NCBI GenBank assembly: GCA_032358165.1
Contig: JAALGY010000052.1
Location: forward strand, 2,356,001-2,420,000
DNA: 64,000 bases
Source of the DNA: Diplosphaera chodatii
Taxonomy: Eukaryota; Chlorophyta; Trebouxiophyceae; Prasiolales; Stichococcaceae
Reading direction: 5' to 3'
Shown: piece by piece, positions 31,674-44,548 of the stretch
Position numbering within the stretch: the stretch's first letter is position 1
How the letters are laid out: each line of letters begins with the position of its first letter
Made by a program: the position numbers and the translations under genes
The notes under the pieces: model-generated
The model's input: the letters and a program-made list of their open reading frames with translations, nothing else
Database searches by the model: none
Told to the model about the DNA's origin: nothing

Positions 31674-34600
31674 CTACGCTGACGGCATGCCGGCCAGCTG
31701 CAGCAGCAGCACATTCTTGGCGGCCGCCGTCAGCAGCACGTCGGGGCTCGCCACCGTGACCTGGAACTGCGTGTGGCTGGACACGTCCACCTCGATGCGC
31801 ACCAGCAGCAGCACCTGCGAGACCAGACACACACTCTGTTCATGTCACTGTTGCAGGTGCATGGAAGGGGCAGGACTGCCTTGTGAGTGCGGCACTACTT
31901 CTCCCCCTTGGCAATGGTGTCCAACCGCTGTGAGGAGCCCTTGGAGAGGCCGGCCAGGCACGGTCTGTGACATGGTGAGCGCGGTGTGTGCACTCCGTGT
32001 GCTACGCTCCAGCACGGGCGGATGCAGGAAGCGGCACCCACCTGCTGCGGCGGCAGCCCGGGCGGCGCGAAGCAGAAGCTGCCGGCGGCGACCGCGTTTT
32101 CCGGCTGCGGGTCGAAGCCCTGCAGGTCGGCCAGCTTCAGGGCGGCCAGCACCGAGGCTATGGCGCCGCGCGACAGCGGGCTCTGCCGCGTCACGCGCTC
32201 GCTCAGCTTGTGCGGCGGCCCTGCGGCGAAGGGCGACAGCCCGTGTCACCCGGTGCACGGCTGTGCCGGGAGCGACCTCCGCTGGTGCCCAGAACCCTGG
32301 TGCCAAGGCGCACATGCGAGCAGGGGTCCAGGTGCCTCGGCAGCAACACCTTTGCGAGTCACCTGCTATGGCGCGCCACCGCTGGAAGAACGCATCCGGC
32401 GGCGGGGGGCTGGGCGGCGGCACCACGAACTTGGTGGCGACCTGCGCCGATCGAGCAGACGCAGGCGCTCAGTTGATGTGAACTCATGAACCCCGCCTCA
32501 CTGACAGCTTTTCTGAGCAGCCGCTGCTGCAGCAGTTGCCACGCTGCCAGTCACGGTCCAACAAGCACACGACACAGTTGCACAGCAGGTGCTCCGCTCA
32601 CCGCGGGCAGCGCCAGCGACTCCGACATGACGGCGCCACCGCCGGCGCCCAGCGTGTACCCAAGGTTCAGGCGCGGTGGGTTGGCGAAGGGGGTGAGCGC
32701 GGTGATGCCCAGCGCCACCACCACCTGCATCCAGGGGCCCATCAGTACCTGACCACTCACATGCCCGAGCGGCCTGAAGGCCCTCGGATCTCACCGTGGA
32801 CATGCGTTTCCCGCCTGCAGACATGGGCCAGCGTAGGCCGGCGCCCCGCGCCGTATGCCGGTGCAGCGTTTCTGCGGCATGACGCCGGCGGAGTGCCGGT
32901 CGCAGCAGCACCTGCTTCTTGGGCTCGATGTAGGGCGGCACGGCGCCCAGCTGGAAGGCGAACACGGGCTGCGGCGGCACCGCGCAGATGAGGCGGCCCA
33001 GCGGCACGTCCGCCTTGTTGCCGAAGAACAGCTGCAGCTGGCCGGACGGGCCCTGGAACCCCTGCTTCACGCCCACCTGGACGCCAAAGGCATGCCAGAC
33101 TCAAAGTTGGGACATGGACCCTACAATGCGCGAGCCCCACAGCACACAGGCTGCTGCGACATGGAACACAGCGCATTCTCCGTAGAGCCAGCAACTGCTT
33201 AACGACAGGTTGGCAGCAACTTTTTGAATGGACCCCTCACCATTCGCGAACACAGTAGCCCACCAGTTGTAAGTGCCGATTCTGTGCGCACAGTCTGTTC
33301 TAAACAGCAGGCAGCCACTGCTCCGGTGGAACCGCTCCCTGCGCGCACCTGCAGGTAGGTGTCCTCGTACAGGATGCCGGTGTCGGCGGCGGTGAGGCGG
33401 CGGAACCACTCGCCCACGTCGCCCTGCAGCTGCGGCGGCGGCAGCGTCGGCGGCACCGCCAGCGCCTGTGGCCAATGTGACCCGGGCTCAGCTCAGTGGC
33501 ATGCACTCGAACTTCCAGCTGCCGTGTGCCCCTCCTATGGTCCGTTCAGGAAGGGAGGACCTGCTTTCGGTTTGTGGCACCTGGGAGGCCGCGGGCTGCC
33601 CCGCAGCGCTGGAGGCCTGCGACTGCGGCGACAGCGGGGCGCCGCCATGCTGCGGCTGCGAGCCGGCCTGCAAGCAGTGTTTGAGTACATTAGAATTCTT
33701 GCCAAACCCCCGCCACAAATGCACATCTAGGGGAGTGGCAGAGCAGGCATGCTGAACGCAGGTGGTATGTGGGATGGTCAGGCCTGAGGTTGCGTGCCTG
33801 CGACAGCGGCGAAGCCGGGGCCGACCCAGACGCCAACCTTGCCGCGGCGGCTGCAGCACCGCCCGCAGCAGCCGCGCCCGGCCCTGCTGGTGGGCCCGGC
33901 ACCGCTGCCGCTGCTGCCTGCGGGTACGCCGGCTGCTGCGCCTGCAAATGCGAGGGCGCCGCCGGCGCCGACGGCTGCTGCGGCTGCGCCGCCTGCTGCG
34001 GCGGTGCGGAGAAAGGGTTGCTGTCGGCGGGCGCCGCTGGGGCCGCGGGACTGGGCCGCGCTGCAAACGGATCCACGCGCGCCTGCAGCGGAGCAATGCG
34101 GAAAGCACCTGGTATCTGCAGCCCAGTTTGTCCACATATGAGTGCGACTGCAGCAGGCAGCAGCATTGGCACCACCACTAGCACCAGCGCAATGCATCCC
34201 TCTGGGCCTCGCAGGGTGCCCAACTGAGCGCAAGCGAAGGCTGCGAGCATCTACACACAGCCGGAAATGACGCGCAGACAGATCCGCTCCAACAGCGGAG
34301 CAGCTGCACCCACCGCCGCGGAGGCGGCCGACGGCGAGGGCTGCGGCTGCGGCGCGGCGGGCGGCCCCGCCGGCACGATGGCCATGCCCGACAGCAGCTC
34401 GTCCAGCGGGTTGCTCGGCTTCGGGTAGCCGTTGGTCAAGGCGCCGCCGTCTTTGCAGGCAGGCAGCACAGGCGTGTCAGTGTCCGAGCATCGACACCGT
34501 GCAGGCCATGGGACCGAGGCGGGTGTTTGTGCTCAGCCTTGCGCTGCTGCGCGCTGCATTGAGTGACACATCAGCCAAAGTCCAAGCATGCATAGCAGGT

Positions 34601-37600
34601 ATTCCCAGGAAGCTGCTGTTTCCTAGTAGCACACTGCTGTGCATCGATGTGCATCTGGTGCCACCACACACAGTCGAAGCGTGCAGACTCTGTAGCCACA
34701 ATCCAGTCCAGGGAATGCTTTGAACGACATGATGCTGTTGTGGGGTTGTGGCTACGAGCACGGGACGCTCCGGTCTGCGTTGGCTGAAGCCAAGGAGCAG
34801 GAAGCCACGCAGGGTATACCGCTACATGGATTCAGCAGCGATACAGCCCGCCGAAACCGACTGGGACGTGCCTCATCAGCAGTGCACCGGTCGATGCACT
34901 CCGCGGTGCAATGCAGAGCAACACCCGCCAACAACTGCAGCCATGGTGGCTTCGTCAAGGAGCATGATCTGTCCGGTTCCAAGCAAAAGCTCACCGTCAT
35001 CATCGATGCCGATAAGTGGGACCTCCGGGGCAGCCGGCTCCGGCTCGGGCTGCGGTTCTGGCTCCGGCTCTGGTTCAGGCTGTTGCATCAGAAACAACGG
35101 TGTCAGCCTCTACTCTGTTTCAGGCAGTACGCCATGTACTCGCAAAGTCCCGCAGCACAGGTCTGCTGGCTGCAGCATGCAGACTACCCACTGTGCCAAT
35201 GCCACACCCAGCCCCGCCGGCATGCAGCAACGCCAGCACAATTGCACTCATTGTCCAAAGCAAATCTTCGCACCTGCGGCTCGGCGGCGCTGTTGGCCTC
35301 CGCCGCCGGCGGCGGGGACTGCAGCTCCACGGCCCGCTGCTGCGACACCGCCCCGCCGCCGCTCGCCAGCACCCACGCCGGCCTGTCCGCCCGCTCGTCC
35401 GTCGTGGCGCCCTGCGCAGCTGACACACGGAGCTGGCAGGTCTGCGGCACAACACGGGTGACATGCAACTGCCCTGCGCCGGGCACATGACAGCAGTAAT
35501 GAACGTTGACAAGTAGGGTCTCAAAAGCCTGACGGTCGGTGGGAGACCTGGCCGACAAAGCAAGCCACCCTGGCACCAGGACATCCAGCTTGCGGGGCGC
35601 ACCTCGCGCTGCGCGAGGCGGCGGATGAGCAGCGACTTGCGCTTGTCCCAGTGCGGCAGGGGCAGCACGTTGCGGCGGCCGACCTGCTCGTCCTTGGACA
35701 GCCCGTCGTACTCCACCGCACGCTGCTGCAGCTCCGGGTCGAGGTACCGCTTGTGCCTGCATGCGCAAAGAAGAGGTGCTGTGTGTAACCGCTGCGGCCC
35801 TGAAGACGTGCACATGTGCCGCCGGCCTCGCCTGCCCTATAGGAGGAGCTGCTACGCAGCGTGCTGCACTGCAAGCATCAAGGCCGCCTCGGGCAGGTCG
35901 GACCGCAAACCAGCTGCATAGCTCGTATAAGCCAGCCACAGCCGCCGCTGTACACCACTTCTCAATGGACTCAGATTGTCATCATCTAGAGCAGTCTAAC
36001 ACGCTTACTTTTCGAAGACGGCCTCGATGCGCTGCTTCACGGCCGGGTCCAGGCCGGGGCGCAGGCTGATGCGCAGGAAGGCGGACAGTAGCTGCGCCTT
36101 CCCCTCCGTCGACGCCGACAGGAACAGGTGGCTCAGCAGCTCGAATTGGTCCTCGTCCGAGGTGTCCTTCACCAGATGCCCGTGCTCGCCTGTCGGAAGG
36201 CAGCCTAGTATGGCACATGCTGTCCCGAGCGGAAGGTGTCTACAGAACCGCCGCCATCCCCTCTCAAGGTCGGAATCGTCTGACATGCGCCCAACACGCA
36301 TGCGGGGAAGCAGCTTGCATGAGTTGGTGGGGATTCACCAACGATGGCGGCGGCGGCGCCGACCATTGCGTCGTGGTTCGCACCGCGCTTCAGCGATTCA
36401 AGGGTTTGCCGCGCGGCATACTCGTGCAACTCCGGGTGGTTGGTCACCTGCCAAGAGGCTCACAAACATCGTGTCAGACAATCCAGACAATCCATATGTC
36501 CAGGCAGCTGGCCTGCTTGATGAAGGGAGGAAGCAGCACCAGCTCCAACAAGCTGCTGCAAATCCCAGCGTTACGACAGGAGCCTGCGACAGACAGCATA
36601 AGCGGGTGCGCATGCAGCAGAGCCACTTGCAGGTCTCAGGGCCTGCGCACTAGCTGCACGGTGGAGTGCCACACGTCGCGCGTCACGAACTCGCCGCCGC
36701 GCTCGATCAGCGTGATCATGGTGTCGATGTACCACTCCATGTCGGGGTGGAACCTGCGTAGCCCAGGACGCTGCTCAGCCTGTGGGCGCCGGCGTTTGCT
36801 GCAGCGCTGCTGGCATTGCTTGGCGACTGCTGACTGGTGCTGGCTGCGTTTCCCATACAAGTGTGGTGCATTGTGCATCTGACAGCAGGGCTGCACGCAC
36901 CTCTCAGCCAGCACCGCGGTCTTCAGCACGAGCTCCTCCCGCATGGTGAAGTCCGCGATGGTCAGGTACGTCAGCAGCTCCTCCGCGATTCCTGTTGTTG
37001 GGGCCCATGTCATCATGTGAGCTTGGGCTTCCTGTGACTTCCCACGAGCACGACGCACATAACCTTGAGCGAGCGATTGGGCATACGGGCCTGCGCAGTT
37101 TGGCAGCACATGCGCATGCTGCACAGCAGCTTGGCAATGCAGAACCCTGATGCGGCACGCCCGGCACCTGGCGCATTTGCGGGCGTCGCCATGGCGAACA
37201 GCAGGTCCAGCGCGCGCCGCCGCACGCTGATGTCCGCCTCCTTGAGCGCGCCGGTAATCGACTTCTGGTGCCTGCAGATTAGGCAGGGGTGCACTGGCAG
37301 TTGTTCGATGCCTGACCTTGTGACGCACTCACAAATCAAGCGATCTGCGGCTGGCGGGCAAGCAGACTGCACTGCCCCAGTGCTACGCTTAGGCCTGCGC
37401 CAGAGGCCCACATATCCCAACACAAGCATACGCACTGCAGGCTCGACGTTTGTTGGCTGATCCTTCCAAAATAAAACCCTACTTGTCGATGGTCTCCACC
37501 ACCGCGGGCACCTCCACCAGCCGCATGAGGGTCTCCAGGCCCAGGTACTTGATGTTGGGCTCGCGCGTGCTGATGAACTTGGCCAGCAGCGCCGTCGCCG

Positions 37601-40097
37601 ATTGCAGCACCTGGGCGGTGTCAACTTGTTGAGTGCTCGGTGGGTAGGCGATCATTGTCGGCCTACACAACTACGCTCAGCACCACAGAGCAGCAGCAGC
37701 ACGCACCGACATCAGGTTCAATGGCACTGGATCACGCATGCAGCATGATGAGCGTCATCTCGAAGCTGCCCGCTCCCGCACCTCCGGATCGCTGTCCAGG
37801 GCCAGAGCGAGCGCGATCGCCTCCAGCACGATGGCCTGCTGCGCATTGTTCTTGTCCAGGTTCTTCACCGGCTCGTACCCTGACCACCCGCACTTGGGTT
37901 TCTTGGTGTTGTGTGACTGAGGACATCATGCACATCCTTCAAGGGTTGCAGGCTGTCCGGCCAGCTCATATGTGATGTGTTTGAATCGTGGCTGGCTGCT
38001 GTGGCACCTCGGATGATCTTGCGCAGCAGCTCGTTCAGGGTCCGCAGCGCGGCGGCGTCCGCCGGCGGCGGGAAGTACTGCAGCAGCCGCAGCGTCTTCA
38101 CCTGCACCAGAGATACACGAGGCTCACAGCCCCAAGATTGCAGGATGCATACGCCTGCTCTTGCCTGACATCTGCATTCTATACCAGTCAGCTGCTCATT
38201 GTTCCTGTGCTGCAGTCTGGCGTCGCACGTCTGCATCGAGTTGACGTCATGCAAATGTGAGAGCGGGGATGGTCAGAGGCTGTCTCGGACCTGCAGCCAG
38301 GGCGAGGCGATGCCGTAGTATGTGTAGTCGTCGCCCACGTCCCGCGCGCGCATCCGGCTGAGGATGCTGACCAGCCGCGGCACCGCTCCCTCATACCCTG
38401 CAGCAGCATCGCCGGCGCTTGCGACCCAGCAAGCTCACCATGCAACGGTGCTGTCAGCACCTGGTGCGCTGCCGGCATGCCTGTAGCAAGTGGCCCATTT
38501 GCTGCAACGGACATGGCACAAGCAGACCCGGTGCCATGTCTTCCCAGACGCACCGTGGTAGCTGCGGGAGACGACGCCGAGCAGCAGCGCGGTGGCGCCC
38601 AGCAGCACCCCGATCTCGGGCTCCTCCAGGAGCCGGGTGATGTGCGGGGCCCAGGTCTGCATGGCACTGGGTTCGAATTCGCCATGGTGCTGCGCAGCGT
38701 GAGTCGTATTGACACCAGCGTGGCAGTCTTGCAAGTCCCGCAGGCGCATCCCGGGTTCTGCACCCATCCTGCGCAGTCTGATGCCTGTCAACCACCGCCC
38801 GACAAAACCTGGAGCGTGCTGCCACTCGTGGAGGAGTCCTGCTTCTGGCCTGTCACACGCGACATGCAGTGCGGTGTCTGCGCCACTCGCCTCAGCCGGC
38901 AGGATGTCCTCGGCGTTGTCGGACGACTTGCGCAGCAGCCGCAGCAGCGCAAGCGCCGCCTTCTTGCGCACGATCGGCCGCATCGAGCTGTTGGTCAGCA
39001 GCTGCGCCACGTCCGCCGTGAGCAGGCTCGCCATCTCCGAGCCGCCGACTGCATATCCATCGCTACGCACCATGAAAATCACACCAATGCGAACAAGATG
39101 TGGATCCCATGCTTTGCACATGCTTCTGGTGGCAGCGCAATGGCCTTCATGTACATAGTGTGTTCACCGCTGCCTATGAAGTTGAGCGCAAGGCACTGAA
39201 ACGGCTCATTGCGTCCAGTGATGTCGTTCCGGATGGAGTTGATGACGAGACGAAGGAACTCGTCATTCTGCAGGAGTGCCAAGGCAATGAGTAAGTAGAT
39301 TCGCCAGATGCATCATGTTGTGCACCTGCCCAGGCACATGCGTCCAAACCACAACAGCACAGCACTATTTGTACCTCTGTGAGCAGGATCGAGCACGCCA
39401 TGTATCCGACTTGCTTCTCCGCATACCTGTGGCAGTGTTGCACAAAGTGTAGAAAAGAAGCACCGTCTCGCTGTATCGATTGTCACACAGAGTGCATGGA
39501 ATCGAAACGGCAGGATCTCTGACACTCACTTTCCAGCGGCAATCAGGTCGCTGGCCTGCTTGTGCCCAAACTCCACGGGATAGCCCAGCATGTACACGTA
39601 GAGCAGCTTCCACACGTACTTCTTCTTGTCGTAATCTGCACGCCGGAACAGCAAGAGATGCACATCGGCGACACCCCTCAGCGGTCGGTAAAACATCAGC
39701 GCCGCAACCTCCAATGCCGCAACCCTGGCTGCAGCAGCAGGGAACGCGCGCAGCCCTGCGAGGCCGCTGATGAGCACGCTGCACGCTCACCGGATATCTT
39801 GTCCGAAGTGGCGAACTTCTTTCGGATTTTGCCCAACTCCTTGTCTATCCTTGCCCGCTCCTCGTCCTTGCCGCTGCAGGCCCTGATCTCCGAGATGAAG
39901 TTCTGCGCACAACCTCAGCCTCAGCACTGCTGGACCAGCTCTGCAGCGGGGACTTGCAGGACTCTGATGGGCACATCCCAACAGTCTGGATCACGCCGAG
40001 TCGTTACGGAAGTATGTAACATGTCCTCCAGCAGCAAGGGGGTGCTGATCAGGTCAGCATGCACCTGCAGGCCGCGCATGTTCTGTAGCTTGGCCAT
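31674..40097 (-). CDS. AP2A: AP-2 complex subunit alpha (alpha-adaptin)
   Basis: The longest gene here, with many exons. The start exon MAKLQNMRGLQ joins, at 39902, NFISEIRACSGKDEERARID and KELGKIRKKF, then GYDKKKYVWKLLYVYMLGY and DFGH-like VEFGHKQA: the alpha-adaptin trunk start. Further trunk blocks are AEKQVGYMACSILL, LALNFIG, LQQRAVEYDGLSKDEQ and LPHWDKRKSLLIRRL. The hinge (about 33800-35100) is Pro/Glu- and Ala/Gln-rich with DPF, NPF and a LIGID motif. The appendage follows: FQGPSGQLQLFFGNKADVPL, then PPDAFFQRWRAIAG and a final beta-rich HTQFQVTVASPDVLL ending at 31674. In the AP-2 tetramer, alpha binds PI(4,5)P2, acidic-dileucine cargo and endocytic accessory proteins through the appendage. 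Individual HEAT exons between 36000 and 39300 were recognised but not all joined. Confidence 0.9.
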
Positions 40098-40612
40098 GAT
40101 GGCCCCTTGCTGGTCTCTTTGGCCTGATGCCAACAGGCCAGCAAGCACTGCCGCCCTCTGTGGCCTGGCGTCCCTAGCAACACATCAGGCGCACGCTATG
40201 TAACCCGTTGCAAACGACATGCCCGGTGCAAAGCGTGGACTGCACACCGAGTTGGCCCTCCCAAGCGTGTGCTGTATTGTGCACTCCCCCTGCTCTGGAA
40301 AATGGTGAGCTGCACGCCGCTGTGTGCCGTGCGTGTGCTCTATCTATTCCGTGTGCAGCAATCTTAAGCATTGGGCTGCCGTTCAAGCGGCCTCGCACCG
40401 CGGTGCCGGCCGTGAGTGCTTGCTGCCCAGCTCGATCATATGCCGTTGCAACTTCACGTGCATGATCCGCAGGCAAATCAGCAATGTCTGCGGCTAGGAG
40501 GTGACCGCGGGTACTAAGCGTCAGTCCCGGGTCGTCAGGACAGCGCGGCGCTGCAGGAGTCCAGCGGGTTGCAGTGGCAGTCGCAAGCGCAGCGCCACAG
40601 CGCGCCGCTGGC
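40098..40612. promoter_or_regulatory. Divergent promoter region of AP-2 alpha and p24 genes
   Basis: 515 bases between two divergent ATGs (40097 minus, 40613 plus). No TATA-like motif is obvious. Promoter status is inferred from gene arrangement only. Confidence 0.4.
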
Positions 40613-42801
40613 ATGTGTGCGGCCCGGCAGGCGGTCTGCGTTCTTGCAGCGGTGATCTCGCTGTCAGCATGCACGCCGGCTGCTGCGCTCAGCTGGCGCA
40701 TCTACGCAGGATGGTGAGCCGAAGCAGCATGCTGTCGGTAGCGTGCACATATGCCAAGGACTGATGCTGCCGACGCCAGCAGTGTGGCCAAGCGAGCTTT
40801 ACAGCACGGTGGCCAATGAGACTTGAGGAAGTCGCAGGTCCCAAGTGTCCGTGTCCGGATGTTCAGGCAGCTGTACACACATGACATGCCTGCACACTTG
40901 CCTGGCAGGGATGAGTGCGTGACGGCGCACCTGCCGGACCAGCAATGGGAGCTCATTCTGCAGTCGCTGCGTGCGTCCGGCAACAACGAGTCGCAGCTGA
41001 ACAACATCCCAGCCGCTGTGGTTGTGGAGGCCGGAGTTCTGGTGAGCATTTGCATGCACAAGCATTCCTGAAAGAATGTCAGCCAGTACTCACATCAGCT
41101 GTGTGTCAAGCAGGCACATCAGCCGGCAGGCAGGCAGGCAGTAAACGAGCATGCGACGCCTGGCCGTTCCAAGGGGAACGGCGACAATGTTGGTAGCTGA
41201 ATGCAGGTGGCGGATGAGTATGGCAGCGAGGCATACCGGGGCGCACTCGACCTGACAGTGCACGACCCCGCAGGGAAGGAGATCCACCACGCCAACGCAA
41301 TCCAGGACGACGAGATCTCCGTCGACGCGCATGGAGTCAAGGTGGATACTTCAACGATCCGCGGTCTGAGCCACCATGCCTGATGCTTTGCAAGTGCATG
41401 CAGGATGCTTCAGTCGTGTGTCTTGAAAGCTGTAGCTGCAAGGTGGTCCTGAAGGCGCATCTCACAGCCCGAACTTGCTGTCGAGCTGCTGTGCATGCAC
41501 ACATGGTGCAGGGCCCCTGGAAGCTGTGCTTCAAGGTGCATCGGGGCGGCAGCTACCGCCCGCCCTCGCTGCTGCTGGAGCTGTCTTACTTCACCGTCAA
41601 CCACCGGTCCCTGGTGAGCTTCAACTCTCAGGTTGACTTTCAGCACCGCCTATGCTGTCGTTAGCTCCCCAGCAACAAAAGAAGAAGCCAGAAGAGGATG
41701 GCAGTGCGCTGGCTCAATGGCCTTGAACACCGTCTGGCGCTCCTTCTCAACAGCTGCTGGGCTCAAACCAAACACGCCCGTCTGCCAATTGCTCGCGGGC
41801 GCAATGCAACCACTCTTTGCTGCGCGCCAGGTGGGCACCAGCTACGAGTGGGAGAAGTCGACGCAGCACCCGCTGCCGCCGGATGCGCACCTGGACCACC
41901 CCGCGGCGGCGCTCGCGCACCGTGAGTTCTGACAAGCGGCATGCGACCACGACGGACCGAAAACTTGCATGCAGGCGGCCGGGCTGACATGCACGACCAG
42001 CAGGATTGCGTGAGAGGCTCCGATGCGCGAGCACCCACAAGCATGCAGTGTCCCTTGGGACGACCAGCAGCCGCCAAGCAACGCGTCCCCAGACCAGCTT
42101 CCTGAGCCCTGGCGCAGATGCGGACAAGGAGCACATGGCGACGGCGGAGCAGGTGGAGACGCTCATGGAGGGGCTGTCCATGCTGGACGTGCACCTGCAG
42201 GTGCGGCTAGTATTCCAGCACTTCCTGGCTGTCTCTGGTGGTACCAATCGGACGCATCAGTGATGTTCAGCACATGTGCTGACTGAGCCCGCTGCCAGGC
42301 ACCGGGCAACACGCAGCAGCGCCTCGACCCTGTGCATGCGGCTACCCCGCCACTGCAGCCATGCGGACGTCCGTTCATGCCGGTCGCGGCTGCTGCCCGT
42401 GCTGCAGGGCGTGGAGCACGAGCAGCACCACCTGCAGCTGCGCGCCACGCGGCACCTGAAGACGGTGCAGTCGACGCACCGGCGCACCCTGGTCTACTAC
42501 CTGGCCATCTACGCCGCCATCGTGCTGTCCTCCTTCCTGCAGGTGAGCGCGCACTGGGGTTCGGCCCCAATGTCCTACGCCGAAAGGCTTCGTTGCTGTG
42601 TCACGGCACATGCGGTCCTTGGCCGTGTGGCCTGCAACCAGGGTCCGCTCCCTTCCACATTTCTTGTCCTAGGACATGTGCGCATCATGCAGCGTCCGTG
42701 TGCAGGTGCTGGGGGTGCGGTACATGTTTGCGGGCGAGAAGAGTGTGGGGCGGCTGCCAGTGGCACTCGGCCGCATGCCGGGACGCTCGCTCAACATCTG
42801 A
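40613..42801 (+). CDS. p24/TMED family (emp24/gp25L) cargo receptor
   Basis: Eight exons, all phase-checked: 40613-40713, 40909-41041, 41207-41341, 41512-41613, 41831-41921, 42118-42200, 42408-42542 and 42706-42801. Exon 1 is a signal peptide (VCVLAAVISLSACTPAAAL). Exons 2-4 form the GOLD domain: DECVTAHLP, ALDLTVHDPAGKEI, GPWKLCFKVHRGGSYRPP. The coiled-coil stretch LMEGLSMLDVHLQ and EHEQHHLQLRATRHLKTVQS leads to one membrane helix (LVYYLAIYAAIVLSSFLQVL). p24 proteins cycle between ER and Golgi in COPI/COPII vesicles and select cargo such as GPI-anchored proteins. The cytosolic tail ends GRSLNI and lacks the usual FF and KKxx sorting signals. The GOLD domain has a long insertion around exon 3. 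Confidence 0.82.
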
Positions 42802-43284
42802 AGCGCACAGGGTAGTGTGCGGGGGTGACAGTCTGTGGCATGCAGTGAGCAGAGTGTGGTCAGCAGCAAGGGTCGGCGGCACACAATTGGTCTGGGCAGA
42901 CCTGCGGCCATCCACAGCGTGAAGTACACGTCAGCTGGAAGATGCTGCCGAAGTGCCGTCTTACAGTCTTGCTGGCACGGTCTTCCAGCGGTGTTTGGAG
43001 ACTTGATAGTGGGGAGCACTTTGAGAGCCTCGCAGGAGCCTCGCAGGAACTTGTGGGTTTCACATGCGCTCGAGTTACCAAACCAACTGCCTGCCAGCCA
43101 AGCGCACAACGCCAACACTGCACTTCCTCGCACCGCTGGCAAACCATGACAACTCAGCAGCAGCAGCCACACAACCACACTAACTGCACTATTTCTGCCG
43201 TGGCTGCAGTCCGGGGTATGGTGTGCGCTGGTTGCACCCCAAGGCCTCCTGTGCTTGCAACTGCATTTGCGTTGCCGATGCGCA
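42802..43284. other. Convergent 3' flanks of p24 and CMC4 genes
   Basis: About 480 bases between two stop codons on opposite strands. Nothing else is recognisable. Confidence 0.4.
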
Positions 43285-43862
43285 TCAGGACCGCATGAAG
43301 TCGCGCCCCTTGCCACTGATCGGGTGCCCTTCATCATCCACGTCGTCCAGCTCCGGAAATGCGCAGTGCACTGACACCTGATCACATGCAGTACGGCAAG
43401 CTTGATGTACCAGCACCTGCAGGAACGATTCGCTTGCGATGCAGTCCAGCGATCTCAGGAAGCAGGCTGCAAGCACCCGTGGTCCCTGGGCATTGGCATG
43501 TGCTGTGAGCCGCTCTGTGCCAGCTTTCATGACGGATGTTCTCCCGCCCTAAAGCCGCACCTCATTGAACTTGCGGCAGCACTCCTTGAGCGCCTTCACC
43601 TCCCGCGAGCACCGGTGCATGTTCTGGAAGCCCTCCTGCGAGGGGGAACACAATAGAGGCTCAATTGAAACACATGTGCAGAGGACTGTCCGGCAGGCGC
43701 TGCAAGCAATGCCAATGCCGCCCGAGCATGCTGATGCTGTCAAATACATGAGCCCATGCTCCTGTCGCACATCTGCGATGCCTGTCTCACCTTCTTCAGG
43801 CAGGCCTGGAATTGGCAGGCGAACTTGCGGCAGGCATGCGTCTCATCGACCTGCTTTGGCAT
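43285..43862 (-). CDS. CMC4: CMC4 homologue, twin-CX9C mitochondrial intermembrane-space protein
   Basis: Three small exons, 43791-43862 (24 codons), 43561-43635 (25 codons) and 43285-43377 (30 codons plus stop), join in phase 0 to give 79 residues. Helix 1 is CRKFACQFQAC, an exact CX9C with an inner Cys; helix 2 is CSREVKALKECC, the second CX9C followed by the extra Cys typical of CMC4 (p8-MTCP1). The order (C...AC.xQ.CL...C...CC) and the late VSVHCAFPE with an acidic tail match human CMC4, which has 68 residues. Such proteins are oxidised by the MIA40 relay in the intermembrane space; CMC4's exact job is unknown. Reading through the second donor would instead give a shorter 52-residue form ending at 43549. 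Confidence 0.85.
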
Positions 43863-44548
43863 CTGCCTCCGCAGCCGCGGGCGCTGTCGCAGGCTGTTGC
43901 CGCTGCTGTCTGGTCACAGCCGTCGATGTGTCCGTATGTGTCTGCAGCTAATGCCTTGGGTCAAGCAGTCCCAGCTGCTGTTGTAGTGCGCGGGGCAGCT
44001 GCCGCATCCCGGCAGAACCGAGTTCCGCAGCTGCTGCCCACCTGGTGACTACGTTCACGAAGGCTGTACGAGTATGATGCCACAAACTGAGCTGTGCCAA
44101 CAGGGCAAGGCGCCTGTTCCGACGATGGGCTGAGGCTTTCTGCACTGGAGCGTCAGCGCGTCCTCTGCGGCAGCCACACAACCCGCAAGCTCATGCACGC
44201 TGCCGAAGCCGCTTTGACCAAAAGCAAGCAACGGCCGCTGATCCCTTATGCAGCGTCTGTTCTTTGGTATGACTGTGGCCGGTGTCAAATCGTGTGTTGT
44301 GCCTGACAGCAACAAGCTGAATTGGCTGCTTCTCGATTCCTAAAAAGTGCTGTATGCAAGAGGCAACTCTGGCCACTTGTGACGCTTGTGCGACGCAAAG
44401 CCTGACGTGCGTAAAGGGCGATGTTCTGCCTCCACTTGCATGCATGAGCAACGCATGCAGCAGCAGGAAGCTGGCATCTATGCAGCACCACAAATGACTG
44501 CAGGGTGGTGGTGCTGTTGGCAACGACCACAACGGCCAATCAAGCGCA
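43863..44548. other. Intergenic: CMC4 promoter and GPATCH1 3' flank
   Basis: About 690 bases with no convincing exon. Both neighbours are on the minus strand. Confidence 0.4.
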
